Assembly (NCBI GenBank): GCA_910587825.1
Contig: CAJUNJ010000013.1
Location: forward strand, 1-58,833
Direction: 5' to 3'
DNA length: 58,833 nucleotides
From: an uncultured Christensenellaceae bacterium
GTDB lineage: Bacteria > Bacillota > Clostridia > Christensenellales > Borkfalkiaceae
Below, piece by piece: positions 32,656 through 41,637 of this stretch. The notes under the pieces were generated by a model, which was not told the origin of the DNA, searched no databases, and saw nothing but the letters and a program-made list of their open reading frames with translations. Made by a program: the position numbers and the translations under genes. Numbering within the stretch: the stretch's first letter is position 1; every line of letters starts with the position of its first letter.

Positions 32656-33464
32656 AAAATTTAATCGATGTCAAGGAATTAAAAAAGAGTTACGGCACTA
32701 ATACCGTATTGAAAGGTATAAATTTAACCGTACAAAAGGGTGAAATCTTTGCTTTGCTTGGCGTAAACGGTGCGGGAAAAACTACGGCCTTGGAATGTAT
32801 TGAGGGCTTACGCACTTACAATAGCGGAAGTATAACCGTAAACGGAAAAATCGGTATTCAATTACAATCGTCCGCTTTACAAGCCTATATTAAACCTATG
32901 GAAGCCGTTAAACTGTTTGCGAATTGGCATAAAACCACACTAGATAAAGAAATGCTTAATTCTTTCGGCATACCCGAATTATCAAAAAAGAAATATGCCG
33001 ATTTGTCTACGGGGCAAAAACGCCGCTTACACCTTGCGCTTGCCCTTATAGGCAACCCCGATATTATTTTTCTTGACGAACCGACGGCGGGGCTTGACGT
33101 TGAAGGGCGTGTATCGCTACACGAGCAAATCCGCGCATTAAAATCACAAGGTAAAACAATAATTCTTGCAAGCCACGATATGGCGGAAGTCGAAGAATTA
33201 TGCGACAGAGTTGCTGTTTTAAGGGGCGGCGAAATTGCTTTTATCGGAACGGTTGACGAGTTTACTGTTATGGGCGGCAAAAGGCACGTTATTCGCATTA
33301 AAACCGCCGACGGACAAAAAGAATACGAAACGGAAAATATAACGGAAACGCTGTTTACGCTATTGTCGGAATACAAACAAAAAGGAATATCCATTTTACA
33401 AATTCAGACCGACAGAGTATCGCTTGAACAAAATTTTATAAATATTGTGAGAGGTGCGGAATAA
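32652..33464 (+). CDS. ABC-2 type transporter, ATP-binding subunit
   Basis: The 270-residue protein has Walker A GVNGAGKTT, a Q-loop (GIQLQS), the signature DLSTGQKRRL (a conservative variant of LSGGQ), Walker B IIFLDEPTAGLD and the H-loop ASHD. It is of the drug-export CcmA/DrrA kind. Coupling to the MerR gene upstream and to the permease downstream (1-nt overlap) indicates a regulated exporter. Substrate unknown. Confidence 0.92.
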   Translation: MKNLIDVKELKKSYGTNTVLKGINLTVQKGEIFALLGVNGAGKTTALECIEGLRTYNSGSITVNGKIGIQLQSSALQAYIKPMEAVKLFANWHKTTLDKEMLNSFGIPELSKKKYADLSTGQKRRLHLALALIGNPDIIFLDEPTAGLDVEGRVSLHEQIRALKSQGKTIILASHDMAEVEELCDRVAVLRGGEIAFIGTVDEFTVMGGKRHVIRIKTADGQKEYETENITETLFTLLSEYKQKGISILQIQTDRVSLEQNFINIVRGAE

Positions 33465-34174
33465 TGAAATCATTATTGTATGGAATTGGTTTGCAATTCA
33501 AATTTGATATACGCAGCAAAGGAATGCTTATTACCTGCTATCTTGTGCCGCTTGTGTTTTTCCTGTTTATGGGCGGAATTTTCACGTCTATTGATCCAAA
33601 CGCTGTAAAAACTCTTATCTCGTCAATGACGGTATTCACAATCATAATGAGCGCATTATTCGGCGTACCGCCCGCTGTTGCGGAAATCTACGGTACAGAT
33701 GTTAAAAAGGTCTATAAAGCAAACGGCGCGCCTATATGGTTTGGCATTATATCGCAGTTTATTTCGTCTTTTATTCATACGCTTTTATGCTGTCTTATAG
33801 TATTTGCTCTTTCGCCCTTAATTTTCAAAGCGAAATTACCGCCTAATTTATTATGGTATTTTTTATCGCTTATAGCGTTGCTTGCGTCAACTCTTGCTAT
33901 CGGTTGCATTTTCGGACTTTTAATTAAACAGCAAGCTAAATTGACAATGGCTGCAATGGCAATTTTTTTGCCGTCCACTATGCTGTCGGGCATTATGTTC
34001 CCCGCAGAAATGTTGCCGCAGTTTATGCAATATATCGCCTATGTTTTCCCCGCTACAATAGCATTTAAGGCAATGACGAGTTTTCAAGTTTGGCATTTAC
34101 CCGTTTTATTCGGCATATTTATTTTGCTTTGCGGTGTTATTGCTTTACTGTTAAAATATATTATTAAACGATAA
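33464..34174 (+). CDS. ABC-2 type transporter, permease subunit
   Basis: The 236-residue protein has six predicted membrane helices in the ABC-2 pattern, starting with an amphipathic helix (GIGLQFKFDIRSKG). It has the conserved loop SGIMFPAEMLPQFMQYIAYVFPATIAFKAM near its end. It pairs with the ATPase encoded just upstream. Together with the MerR-TipAS gene it forms a three-gene drug-response cassette. Confidence 0.9.
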   Translation: MKSLLYGIGLQFKFDIRSKGMLITCYLVPLVFFLFMGGIFTSIDPNAVKTLISSMTVFTIIMSALFGVPPAVAEIYGTDVKKVYKANGAPIWFGIISQFISSFIHTLLCCLIVFALSPLIFKAKLPPNLLWYFLSLIALLASTLAIGCIFGLLIKQQAKLTMAAMAIFLPSTMLSGIMFPAEMLPQFMQYIAYVFPATIAFKAMTSFQVWHLPVLFGIFILLCGVIALLLKYIIKR

Positions 34175-34504
34175 GTAGATAATATTTGCATTATGCGCAG
34201 ATGGTTTTTTAAAAAATGCAATGGGAAGAAGAACTTTCAGTCCCAAAAATAATGAAAAAAGTTGAAATGACAAATAAAACATTAATAAATCCTTGACGAA
34301 AAGCGTTTAAAAGAGTATCTTATTAATATGATTTATTCGTTGCAAGGCGAAGAAAATCCGCACTTGCAATTTTATATTTATCTTTAACAGGGATTTTTGC
34401 GCATTTTCGAACGGCGTATAGTTCGGATATTAAAATTTATTTATTAAACAGATGCAGTGCTTTAATTTTGGCGCTGTATTATTTTTTATTATTTAGGTGT
34501 ACTT
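34175..34504. other. Intergenic region, AT-rich, with one candidate promoter
   Basis: No supported gene. A candidate promoter is TTGACG (34293-34298), a 17-nt spacer and TATCTT (34316-34321), giving a leader of about 180 nt before the next ATG. Short open frames here look like noise. Confidence 0.4.
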
Positions 34505-36448
34505 ATGAAAAAATTTTTAATTTGTTTTGCAATTTTTTGCGTTACTTTTTGCTGTTCATTGTTTTTTTATGCCTGCGGTAAAACGGCTCCGTCCGACGGG
34601 GGTGAAGACAGTACGGTCGGATCTGATACCGAAAACGGCGGGGCGGACAGTCCCGATTCCGATAAAGACGGTTCCGACGTTGACGATAATGAAGATATCG
34701 TACATAGTCATACTTTCGGCGAGTGGGAAATTGTTGTCACGCCCGATTGCACGGAGGACGGCAAGCGTACAAGAATTTGCAGTTGCGGTGAAAAGCAAAC
34801 CGAAGCAATCGACGCTTTGGGGCACGTTTTAACAGATTTTGAAGCGAAGGAAGCAACTTGTTTGCAAAAAGGGTGGAACAGTTATTCTGCGTGCAGTCGA
34901 TGCGATTATACAACTTATGAAGAAATCCCGGAAAAAGGTCATTCTTTCGGGAAATGGGAAATCACTGTTCAGGCTACTTGCGAATCTGACGGGGAACAGA
35001 CAAGAACGTGCGCTCACGATAACAGCCACGTCGAACGTATCACGATAGAGAAAGAAGGTCACGTTGACGGCGAACCTTTCATTTCAATAAAACCGACTTG
35101 CGACAGTCAAGGCGAAGAGCGAACAGAATGTTCGGTTTGTAATAAACTTTTACATAGCCATACTTTAAATGCATTAGGACATAATTACGGTGAATGGAAT
35201 ACAGTAACCAAAGCTAACTGCGTGCAAGAGGGAAAGCAGGAAAGAATTTGTCTTAACGACGGCGAACATAAGCAATTACGTACCGTTGAAAAGACTTTGC
35301 ATACACGCGGGGAATGGGTTACTGTTGTTAAAGAAAGCTGTCAATCCGACGGGGAAGAAAACGTTATATGTACCGTTTGCAAAGCAGTACTTGAAACGAG
35401 AGAAGTTAAAAAACTCGGTCACGATTACGGTGAATGGATAATTGCCGTTAAACCAGATTGTACTACGCAAGGCTTGAAAAAACGTATTTGTTCCCGTGAC
35501 GAAGCTCACACGGAAACTCAACCTGTTCCTGCTAACGGTCACTCCTTAGATAAATATTTATATGATGAAAAAGTACATTATCAAGCTTGTCAAGCGTGCG
35601 GAAAGTTAACAGAAAATCAGGCGCATAATTTTGAAGACGGTAATTGTACCGTTTGCGGATATGTAAATATTAAAACCCAAGGATTTGAATTTGTTTTGAA
35701 TACCGACGGAAATACATATACGCTTACCGGAATTTCGAATAAAACGTTATCGGATATCACCGTACCCGAAAATTATAACGGTAAAGCGGTGGTGGGAATT
35801 TCGGAAAATGCTTTCCGTTCGAATAAAACAATAACTAAAGTATCTGTCGGCAAGAATATTGGTATTATAGCAAGGGGAACATTTTTCGGCTGCGATAATT
35901 TGGCTGAAATTTCATTGCCGTTTTTAGGCGGAAGTATTGACAATGAAAATGATTATATCGGATATGCTTTCGGTGCAAATTCCGCAATAGACAACGGTGC
36001 TTTTTTGCCTGTCTCGCTAAAAAAGGTAAGTATATATTCGGGGTTGACCCAAATAGGTGCGGAAGCGTTTTTCGGGTGTAAATCAATATGCGAAGTCGTT
36101 TTGCCCGATACTTTGAATTCGATAGGCGAACGCGCGTTTCGTAATTGTGCTTCTCTTAAAAGTATCACTTTGCCCGAAAGTTTAACCCAAATTTGCGCAA
36201 GCGCATTTTTTGGTTGTGCTTCGCTTAAAAAATTAACCGTACCGCCGAAAGTAAATTACATTGGTGCGTTTGCTTTTGCGGGGACGGAACTAACCGAAGT
36301 AATTTTTGAAAATGCAAAGGGCTGGGCAATGTATGATACTTCGGACGCAATTAAATTCAGATTGGGCGATGCACTTGAAAATGCCGTGTTTGCGGCAGGT
36401 TATCTTAAAGACGACAGATATATAAATTATATCTGGAAACGCGGTTAA
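34505..36448 (+). CDS. Lipoprotein with alternating Cys/His repeats and BspA-type leucine-rich repeats
   Basis: The 647-residue protein has a lipoprotein signal (lipobox FYAC, Cys24) and an acidic Asp/Ser-rich linker. Seven full repeats of about 39-40 residues follow (roughly 70-345), most starting H-x-x-G-x-W and carrying a C-x3-G core, then two shortened ones. Repeats 2, 4 and 6 end in CxxC (CSRC, CSVC, CTVC), while 3, 5 and 7 end in C-x6-H. The last 240 residues are BspA-like (LRR_5) leucine-rich repeats such as ISENAFRSNKTITKVSVG and IGERAFRNCASLKSITLP. It should sit on the cell surface and bind host or matrix molecules, as BspA proteins do; the ligand is unknown. Confidence 0.8.
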   Translation: MKKFLICFAIFCVTFCCSLFFYACGKTAPSDGGEDSTVGSDTENGGADSPDSDKDGSDVDDNEDIVHSHTFGEWEIVVTPDCTEDGKRTRICSCGEKQTEAIDALGHVLTDFEAKEATCLQKGWNSYSACSRCDYTTYEEIPEKGHSFGKWEITVQATCESDGEQTRTCAHDNSHVERITIEKEGHVDGEPFISIKPTCDSQGEERTECSVCNKLLHSHTLNALGHNYGEWNTVTKANCVQEGKQERICLNDGEHKQLRTVEKTLHTRGEWVTVVKESCQSDGEENVICTVCKAVLETREVKKLGHDYGEWIIAVKPDCTTQGLKKRICSRDEAHTETQPVPANGHSLDKYLYDEKVHYQACQACGKLTENQAHNFEDGNCTVCGYVNIKTQGFEFVLNTDGNTYTLTGISNKTLSDITVPENYNGKAVVGISENAFRSNKTITKVSVGKNIGIIARGTFFGCDNLAEISLPFLGGSIDNENDYIGYAFGANSAIDNGAFLPVSLKKVSIYSGLTQIGAEAFFGCKSICEVVLPDTLNSIGERAFRNCASLKSITLPESLTQICASAFFGCASLKKLTVPPKVNYIGAFAFAGTELTEVIFENAKGWAMYDTSDAIKFRLGDALENAVFAAGYLKDDRYINYIWKRG

Positions 36449-36473
36449 ATTAATAAATAGTTTTACAAATATA

Positions 36474-36502
36474 TTGAAAAATTCCGAATATTATGATATT
36501 AT
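36474..36502 (+). promoter_or_regulatory. Promoter for DUF1538-PII operon
   Basis: TTGAAA (36474-36479), a 17-nt spacer and TATTAT (36497-36502), then AAGGAG at 36515-36520. Confidence 0.65.
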
Positions 36503-36532
36503 ATTGTTATCGGCAAGGAGAATTAGATAACT

Positions 36533-38074
36533 GTGAAACAGATGCGTAAAATATTGTTTTCAAAATTAAAAGAATCTTTAATTTCGGTTTTACCCGTAAC
36601 CTTAATTGTTCTTATAATTTCTTTTACGCCTTTAGTAGATTTATCGGTACAGGAAATGCTTGCGTTTGTAATTTCGGCAGTATTTCTTATTTTCGGTATT
36701 AGTTTGTTTAATCTCGGTGCGGACCTTGCAATGACGCCTATGGGCGGTTACGTCGGTTCTGGACTTACAAAGTCAAAAAAACTTAAAGTTTTACTGTCCG
36801 TATGCTTTATTATGGGTGTACTTATTACGGTTGCAGAGCCCGATTTATCGGTTCTTGCAGATCAGGTAAGCGCAGTTATGAATAACTATGTTCTCATAAT
36901 AACAGTCGGCGTGGGCGTAGGATTATTTCTGGTTATTGCGGTTGTGAAGATTGTATTCCATAAAAATCTGTCTTCGCTTTTAATGTTTTTCTATTTAATG
37001 CTTTTTGCTTTCTGTGCGCTTCTTATAGAAAACGGAAAAATAGATTTTCTTCCGCTTTCCTTTGATTCGGGTGGCGTTACAACGGGTCCGATAACCGTTC
37101 CGTTTATAATGGCTCTCGGCTTCGGAATTTCATCTACTGTCGGCGGGCGCGATGCAAATGAAAACAGCTTTGGATTGATTGCTTTGTGTTCTATCGGTCC
37201 TATGATTGCCGTAATGGCGCTTGCACTTGCATCGGGTGGCGGAGAAATCAGCGGTTTGGGCGAATATGCCACTGTTAGCGACAGTCTTGCCGAATTGGGA
37301 ATGATAATTTTAAAAAACATCGGTAACGTTGCCTTGGCGCTTGCGTTGATAGTAATATTTTTTATGATATTACAGTTTACGGTATTAAAGCTACCCAGGC
37401 AAAAGCTTATACAGATTGGCATAGGTATAGTTTATACCCTTATCGGGCTTGTCATTTTTCTTGTTGCGGTTGAAGTCGGGTTTATGCCGATAGGCTTTAA
37501 AATAGGAAAGCAGATAGCCGAATTTAATCCTGCCGTGTTGGTCGTGTTCGGCTTTGTAATAGGTATGGTTGTAGTTCTTGCCGAACCGGCGGTTCACGTT
37601 CTTAACAAACAAGTTGAAGACGTGACGGACGGTGGCGTCAAGAAAATAGAAATGCTTATCGCCCTTTCGATAGCGGTGGGAATTTCTATCGGACTATCCT
37701 GTATAAGAATGATTTTCGGATTTTCGCTTCTGTATTATCTTATCCCCGGATATCTTTTATCTCTCGGGCTTTCGTTTTTCGTACCGAAAATTTATACTGC
37801 AATCGCATTCGATTCGGGCGGGGTAGCAAGCGGACCGCTGACTTCAAGCTTTATATTGCCGCTTATCGTCGGCGCATGTATTTCGCTTGGCGGCGGCTCG
37901 GCGGAAAACGTCTTAACGGATGCATTCGGGGTTGTCGCCATGGTTGCTATGACGCCGTTGATTACAATACAGATTCTCGGCTTTAAAGCCGTTATGACGT
38001 TGAAAGTACGCAACAAACTTATTATGAAACGTATCCTTGCAGCCGATGACGAGCAGATAATTTATTTTAAATAG
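36533..38074 (+). CDS. DUF1538 membrane protein with internal duplication
   Basis: The 513-residue integral membrane protein has about twelve helices in two homologous halves. The motif AEPxxxVLxxQV occurs at 101-112 and 350-361. FDSGGVxxGPxT occurs at 177-188 and 426-437, so the repeat step is about 249 residues. Conserved Asp, Ser, Gly and Gln inside helices and the inverted-repeat-like design suggest a secondary transporter or channel. DUF1538 has no assigned substrate that I know of. It starts with GTG and is followed within 7 nt by two genes for PII-like proteins, which suggests gating by a metabolite or nucleotide. Confidence 0.85.
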   Translation: MKQMRKILFSKLKESLISVLPVTLIVLIISFTPLVDLSVQEMLAFVISAVFLIFGISLFNLGADLAMTPMGGYVGSGLTKSKKLKVLLSVCFIMGVLITVAEPDLSVLADQVSAVMNNYVLIITVGVGVGLFLVIAVVKIVFHKNLSSLLMFFYLMLFAFCALLIENGKIDFLPLSFDSGGVTTGPITVPFIMALGFGISSTVGGRDANENSFGLIALCSIGPMIAVMALALASGGGEISGLGEYATVSDSLAELGMIILKNIGNVALALALIVIFFMILQFTVLKLPRQKLIQIGIGIVYTLIGLVIFLVAVEVGFMPIGFKIGKQIAEFNPAVLVVFGFVIGMVVVLAEPAVHVLNKQVEDVTDGGVKKIEMLIALSIAVGISIGLSCIRMIFGFSLLYYLIPGYLLSLGLSFFVPKIYTAIAFDSGGVASGPLTSSFILPLIVGACISLGGGSAENVLTDAFGVVAMVAMTPLITIQILGFKAVMTLKVRNKLIMKRILAADDEQIIYFK

Positions 38075-38081
38075 GTGCAGT

Positions 38082-38507
38082 ATGAGCCAATCAAAAACGA
38101 CCGATAAATTAAAACATAAGTTAAAAGACGATAAAAACGAAAAATCTGCCTTAAAACCTAATGGTAATACCGTTACTTCAAATATACTTGAACTATTGAT
38201 TACTATAGTCGACAGAAGTAAAGCAGAGTATTATACTGACCTTATTCAGTCGTTTGATGTAAATATGCAGGTAACGGCATTCGGACACGGTACGGCAGAC
38301 GAAAAAATGCTTGTTTATCTCGGACTTGGAGATTCGGAAAAGGCCGTAATTTTCAGCGTAATTCAACAAAACAAACTTTCGGATGCTATTGCAACCCTCG
38401 ACGAAAAGTTTAAAACCATACGTAACGGTAAGGGCGTTGCTTTTACAATTCCGTTAACAAGCGTTATCGGTGCGCTTATATACAGATTTTTGAGTAATAA
38501 CAGGTAG
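38082..38507 (+). CDS. PII-like signalling protein with charged amino-terminal extension
   Basis: The 141-residue protein has about 30 Lys/Asp-rich residues at its start, then a ferredoxin-like PII fold: ILELLITIVDRSKAEYYTDLIQS, a shortened T-loop (HGTADEKMLVYLG), and the B/C-loop-like end RNGKGVAFTIPLTSVIGAL. The uridylylated tyrosine and the usual T-loop length of GlnB are missing, so it is PII-like rather than a nitrogen PII. The extension could reach the membrane protein encoded 7 nt upstream. A weak AGGTG site precedes the ATG. Confidence 0.75.
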   Translation: MSQSKTTDKLKHKLKDDKNEKSALKPNGNTVTSNILELLITIVDRSKAEYYTDLIQSFDVNMQVTAFGHGTADEKMLVYLGLGDSEKAVIFSVIQQNKLSDAIATLDEKFKTIRNGKGVAFTIPLTSVIGALIYRFLSNNR

Positions 38508-38518
38508 GGAGAACAGAA

Positions 38519-38863
38519 ATGAATTACGAATTGATTGTATGTATAGTAAATGCGGGTTTTTCGGAACTTGTTATGGATGCCGCAAAGGAAGTAGGGGCAA
38601 GAGGCGGTACGGTAATCCACGCAAAGGGGACTGCCAACAAAGATGCGGAAAAGTATTTTAAAATTACTATTCAACCAGAAAAAGAAATGGTTTTGATACT
38701 TGTCTCGCAGGAGATAAAAGATAAAGTATTGCATGCCGTATATCAGTCGGCAGGTTTAAAGACGGACGGACAGGGTATAGCGTTTTCAATGCCCGTTGAC
38801 AATGTCGTGGGAATTTCATCTTCATCATCCGCACAGATTATAGAAAACGATGAAAATAATTAA
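38519..38863 (+). CDS. PII-like signalling protein
   Basis: The 114-residue protein keeps the PII plan: strand YELIVCIVNAGFSELVMDAAKEVGARGGTVI, a compact T-loop (HAKGTANKDAEKYFK), then EMVLILVSQEIKDKVLHAVYQ and the B-loop GLKTDGQGIAFSMPVDNVVGI. It lacks the T-loop tyrosine of GlnB/GlnK. It ends in an acidic tail. It follows the other PII-like gene by 11 nt with GGGAGA as ribosome site. The two differ enough that a heterotrimer or two separate sensors are both possible. Confidence 0.82.
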   Translation: MNYELIVCIVNAGFSELVMDAAKEVGARGGTVIHAKGTANKDAEKYFKITIQPEKEMVLILVSQEIKDKVLHAVYQSAGLKTDGQGIAFSMPVDNVVGISSSSSAQIIENDENN

Positions 38864-38905
38864 CGCGGGTAACGGCAGTTATATAGACATTTTTATGTAA
38901 AATAA

Positions 38906-38963
38906 TTTTTAACAAAAGAACCTCTTGTAACCGAACGGTTACAAGAGGTTCTTTTGTTAAAAA
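38906..38963. terminator. Very strong bidirectional terminator
   Basis: About 28 bp of perfect stem with an AA loop (38934-38935) lies between the PII-like gene and the convergent degV gene, with T-runs on both strands. Confidence 0.95.
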
Positions 38964-39836
38964 TCAATATTTAATGGCACATGCGCAAGCAAGCGCACCG
39001 GGTCCGATATGGCAGGAAATGCTTAAAGAGAGCGGGTTGACAAAAGTAAATTCAATATCGGGGAATTGTTCGATTAATTCGTTTCTGAATTTTTCGGCTT
39101 CTTCAAGGTTTTCCGTATGCGCAATGGCAATAGTCATTTTGCCTTCCGCAACTTCGTCCTTAAATCTTGTTGAAATATCTTTTTTCAATGCGTTTATCAT
39201 TGTTGTCTTTGCGTCGGCAAGCTTTCTTACTTTTGCGTATTGGTCAAGTTTAAAACCTTGAATCTGCAAAACGGGTTTTATTTTAAGAAGTGTACCGATG
39301 GCAGCAACGGCGGGGGTGAGGCGTCCGCCTTTTTTAAGATATTTCAAAGTTCCGACCATTATGTAAATACTTGACTGCATTTTAGTTTTCATCAGCCAAT
39401 CATAAATTTCTTTACCCGATTTACCTTCATTAGCCATCTTCAAACCGTCAAAAACGCTTTGCTTTTGTGTGATTGAAATTCTTTGATTGTCGATAACGAA
39501 AACTTTGCCTTTAAATCTTTCTTCGGTCTCAGCAAAATGTTGAAGAGTATGGCAAGTTTCCGAAAGTCCGCTTGACATAGGAATATATACCAACTCGTCG
39601 TAACTTTTAAGCACTTCATCCCAGATTTCGCCTACGTCGATAGGGTTAGGTTGTGAAGTAGACACCTGCGCGTCGCCTTTCAGTTTTTCATAAAACTGTT
39701 CCTGCGTGAGTGTAAGGTCTTCAAAATATAATTCACCGTCGATGAGTACGGGCATAGGAACGACGGAAATTCCGAGTTCTTTCGCTTCTTTTTGCGTGAT
39801 ACCGCTGTTACTGTCGGTTACTATTGCTGTTTTCAT
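38964..39836 (-). CDS. degV: DegV family fatty-acid-binding protein
   Basis: DegV proteins (FakB type) bind a fatty acid and present it to the kinase FakA for phosphorylation. The 290-residue protein has the starting TAIVTDSNSGI, the STSQPNP motif, the SSGLSETCHT segment and the ending SISCHIGPGALACACAIKY. Length is standard. It is monocistronic with its own promoter and an AAGGAG site. No FakA gene is in the window. Confidence 0.93.
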   Translation of the reverse strand: MKTAIVTDSNSGITQKEAKELGISVVPMPVLIDGELYFEDLTLTQEQFYEKLKGDAQVSTSQPNPIDVGEIWDEVLKSYDELVYIPMSSGLSETCHTLQHFAETEERFKGKVFVIDNQRISITQKQSVFDGLKMANEGKSGKEIYDWLMKTKMQSSIYIMVGTLKYLKKGGRLTPAVAAIGTLLKIKPVLQIQGFKLDQYAKVRKLADAKTTMINALKKDISTRFKDEVAEGKMTIAIAHTENLEEAEKFRNELIEQFPDIEFTFVNPLSLSISCHIGPGALACACAIKY

Positions 39837-39864
39837 TTGTCTCTCCTTTAAACTGGTTAGCCTA

Positions 39865-39893
39865 ATTATATATTAATTTTATTGATTAGTCAA
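39865..39893 (-). promoter_or_regulatory. Promoter for degV
   Basis: On the minus strand TTGACT (39888-39893), a 17-nt spacer and TATAAT (39865-39870). Confidence 0.8.
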
Positions 39894-39916
39894 CAATTTT
39901 AATTATTTATTAAATG

Positions 39917-40288
39917 CTAAATTTCGGCAATCACTTCTATTTCTACCAAACAGTTTTTAGGAATATCCTTAACGGCAACGCAGCTTCTTGCGGGTTTGGA
40001 GAGGAAGTACTGCCCGTAAACGTTGTTAAATGCCGTAAAGTCTTTAATATCTGCAAGAAAGCAGGTTGTCTTAATCACCTTTTCAAAAGATGAACCTGCG
40101 GCTTTAAGAAGCGCGGCAATATTTTCACAGACCTGCCTTGTCTGACCTTCGACGGTAGTTTGTTCGATAAGTCCGTTTAATGGATTTACCGGAATCTGAC
40201 CCGACGCAAATAAAAATCCGCCTGCAATTTTTGCTTGGGAATAGGGGCCGATAGCTGTGGGTGCTGATTCTGTAAATACAGTTTTCAT
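39917..40288 (-). CDS. ridA: RidA family imine deaminase
   Basis: RidA hydrolyses reactive enamine/imine intermediates released by PLP enzymes such as threonine dehydratase. The 123-residue protein has AIGPYSQAKIAGGFLFASGQIP, the conserved arginine in KPARSCVAV, and the end LVEIEVIAEI. Length is typical of the YjgF/YER057c/UK114 family. It is encoded 9 nt after ilvA on the same strand, which fits removal of 2-aminocrotonate made by that enzyme. Confidence 0.95.
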   Translation of the reverse strand: MKTVFTESAPTAIGPYSQAKIAGGFLFASGQIPVNPLNGLIEQTTVEGQTRQVCENIAALLKAAGSSFEKVIKTTCFLADIKDFTAFNNVYGQYFLSKPARSCVAVKDIPKNCLVEIEVIAEI

Positions 40289-40297
40289 AGTTGCTCC

Positions 40298-41500
40298 TTA
40301 TAAAAGTTTAAAACCGCTGGCTTTAAGTTGGTTTTTAATGTGTTCGATATGTTCGAAATTTCTTGTTTCTATTTGTATGCGAAGATAACAGCCGTTAATC
40401 GCCGAACCCTCGTTTGAACGTTCGTGCAGGACCCCTGTAACGTTTCCACCGCAATTTGCAATTATCGTAGACACATCCACAAGCTGACCGGGTTTGTCCA
40501 CAAGTTCAAGGGTCAGGGTACAGCATCTTCCCGACATAAGCAGCCCCCTGTTTATAACCCTTGATAGAATAGTAACGTCTATATTTCCGCCTGAAATGAG
40601 GGATACGACTTTTTTGCCTTTTAATTGGGGAAGTTTATTAAACAACACTGCGGCAATGGTAACCGCGCCTGCGCCTTCGGCAATCATTTTTTGTTTTTCG
40701 ATAAGCGAGAGTATTGCGGCAGATACCTGATCGTCGGTAACGGTTACTATATCGTCAACGTATTTGCTGCAAAGTTCAAACGTCAACGACCCGGGCTCCT
40801 TAACTGCAATTCCGTCGGCGATGGTGGATACAGAGCCGAGAGTTTTAATTTTATGCTCGTGAACGGAATCTGCCATACTCGGCGCACCTGCCGACTGAAC
40901 GCCGTATATTTTAACGTTGGGATTAAGGGATTTTACTGCAAAAGCTACCCCCGAAATTAGACCGCCGCCACCGACGGGAACAACTATTGCGTCAACGTCT
41001 TTAAGTTCGTTTAAAATTTCAAGACCTATTGTTGCCTGACCTGCAATTACGTCTTCATCGTCAAAGGGGTGTATGAAAGTGTAACCGAATTGTTTTTTAA
41101 GTCGTTCGGCTTCATTGTATGCATCGTCGTATACTCCGGGAACCAAAATTACTTCTGCACCGTAGCTTTTGGTTGCTTCAACTTTGGAAATTGGCGCGCT
41201 GTCCGGCATACAGATTTTAGCATTGATACCGAATTTGTTCGATGCAAGCGCAACGCCCTGCGCGTGATTGCCGGCAGAGCAGGCGATTACGCCCTTGGCT
41301 TTTTCTTCTTCGGAAAGTTTTGAAATTTTGTAGTACGCGCCCCTTAGCTTAAATGAACCTGTAAGCTGTAAGTTTTCCGTTTTAAGATAAACTTTGCAAC
41401 CGCTTTGTTCAGAAAGTACAGGTGAGTAAATTATGTCGGTATTCCGTGCGGCATCCTTTAATACGTATTGCGCGTGATAAACCTTGTCTAACGTAAGCAT
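40298..41500 (-). CDS. ilvA: Threonine ammonia-lyase with ACT domain
   Basis: The PLP enzyme deaminates threonine to 2-oxobutanoate. The 400-residue protein has the PLP lysine in TGSFKLRGAYYK (K51), the glycine loop VPVGGGGLISG, and a carboxyl ACT domain (about 325-400: LTLELVDKPGQLVDVSTIIANCGGN). The single ACT domain and length match the catabolic/TdcB-like clostridial group more than the long biosynthetic IlvA of E. coli. It shares an operon with ridA and has its own promoter. Confidence 0.93.
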   Translation of the reverse strand: MLTLDKVYHAQYVLKDAARNTDIIYSPVLSEQSGCKVYLKTENLQLTGSFKLRGAYYKISKLSEEEKAKGVIACSAGNHAQGVALASNKFGINAKICMPDSAPISKVEATKSYGAEVILVPGVYDDAYNEAERLKKQFGYTFIHPFDDEDVIAGQATIGLEILNELKDVDAIVVPVGGGGLISGVAFAVKSLNPNVKIYGVQSAGAPSMADSVHEHKIKTLGSVSTIADGIAVKEPGSLTFELCSKYVDDIVTVTDDQVSAAILSLIEKQKMIAEGAGAVTIAAVLFNKLPQLKGKKVVSLISGGNIDVTILSRVINRGLLMSGRCCTLTLELVDKPGQLVDVSTIIANCGGNVTGVLHERSNEGSAINGCYLRIQIETRNFEHIEHIKNQLKASGFKLL

Positions 41501-41531
41501 AATTTTATTCCTTTATCCGATAGTTAATAAA

Positions 41532-41560
41532 ATTATAGTCTTAATTTGATATAAAGTCAA
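41532..41560 (-). promoter_or_regulatory. Promoter for ilvA-ridA
   Basis: On the minus strand TTGACT (41555-41560), a 17-nt spacer and TATAAT (41532-41537). Confidence 0.82.
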
Positions 41561-41599
41561 TAAAATTTCTTTTGAGTTGATTATTGGGTATAAAAACAC

Positions 41600-41628
41600 T
41601 TGATTTTTTTTAATTAATTTAATATTAT
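41600..41628 (+). promoter_or_regulatory. Promoter for tRNA-Ser(CGA) array
   Basis: TTGATT (41600-41605), a 17-nt spacer and TATTAT (41623-41628). The predicted start (about 41635) coincides with the start of the first 90-nt unit, so both units and the tRNA would be one transcript. Confidence 0.7.
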
Positions 41629-41637
41629 ATTTATGTT

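Noticed and set aside
30191..34174. Intact prophage or conjugative element
   Set aside because: No structural, replication, relaxase or complete integrase genes are present, only a recombinase fragment and cargo-like genes.
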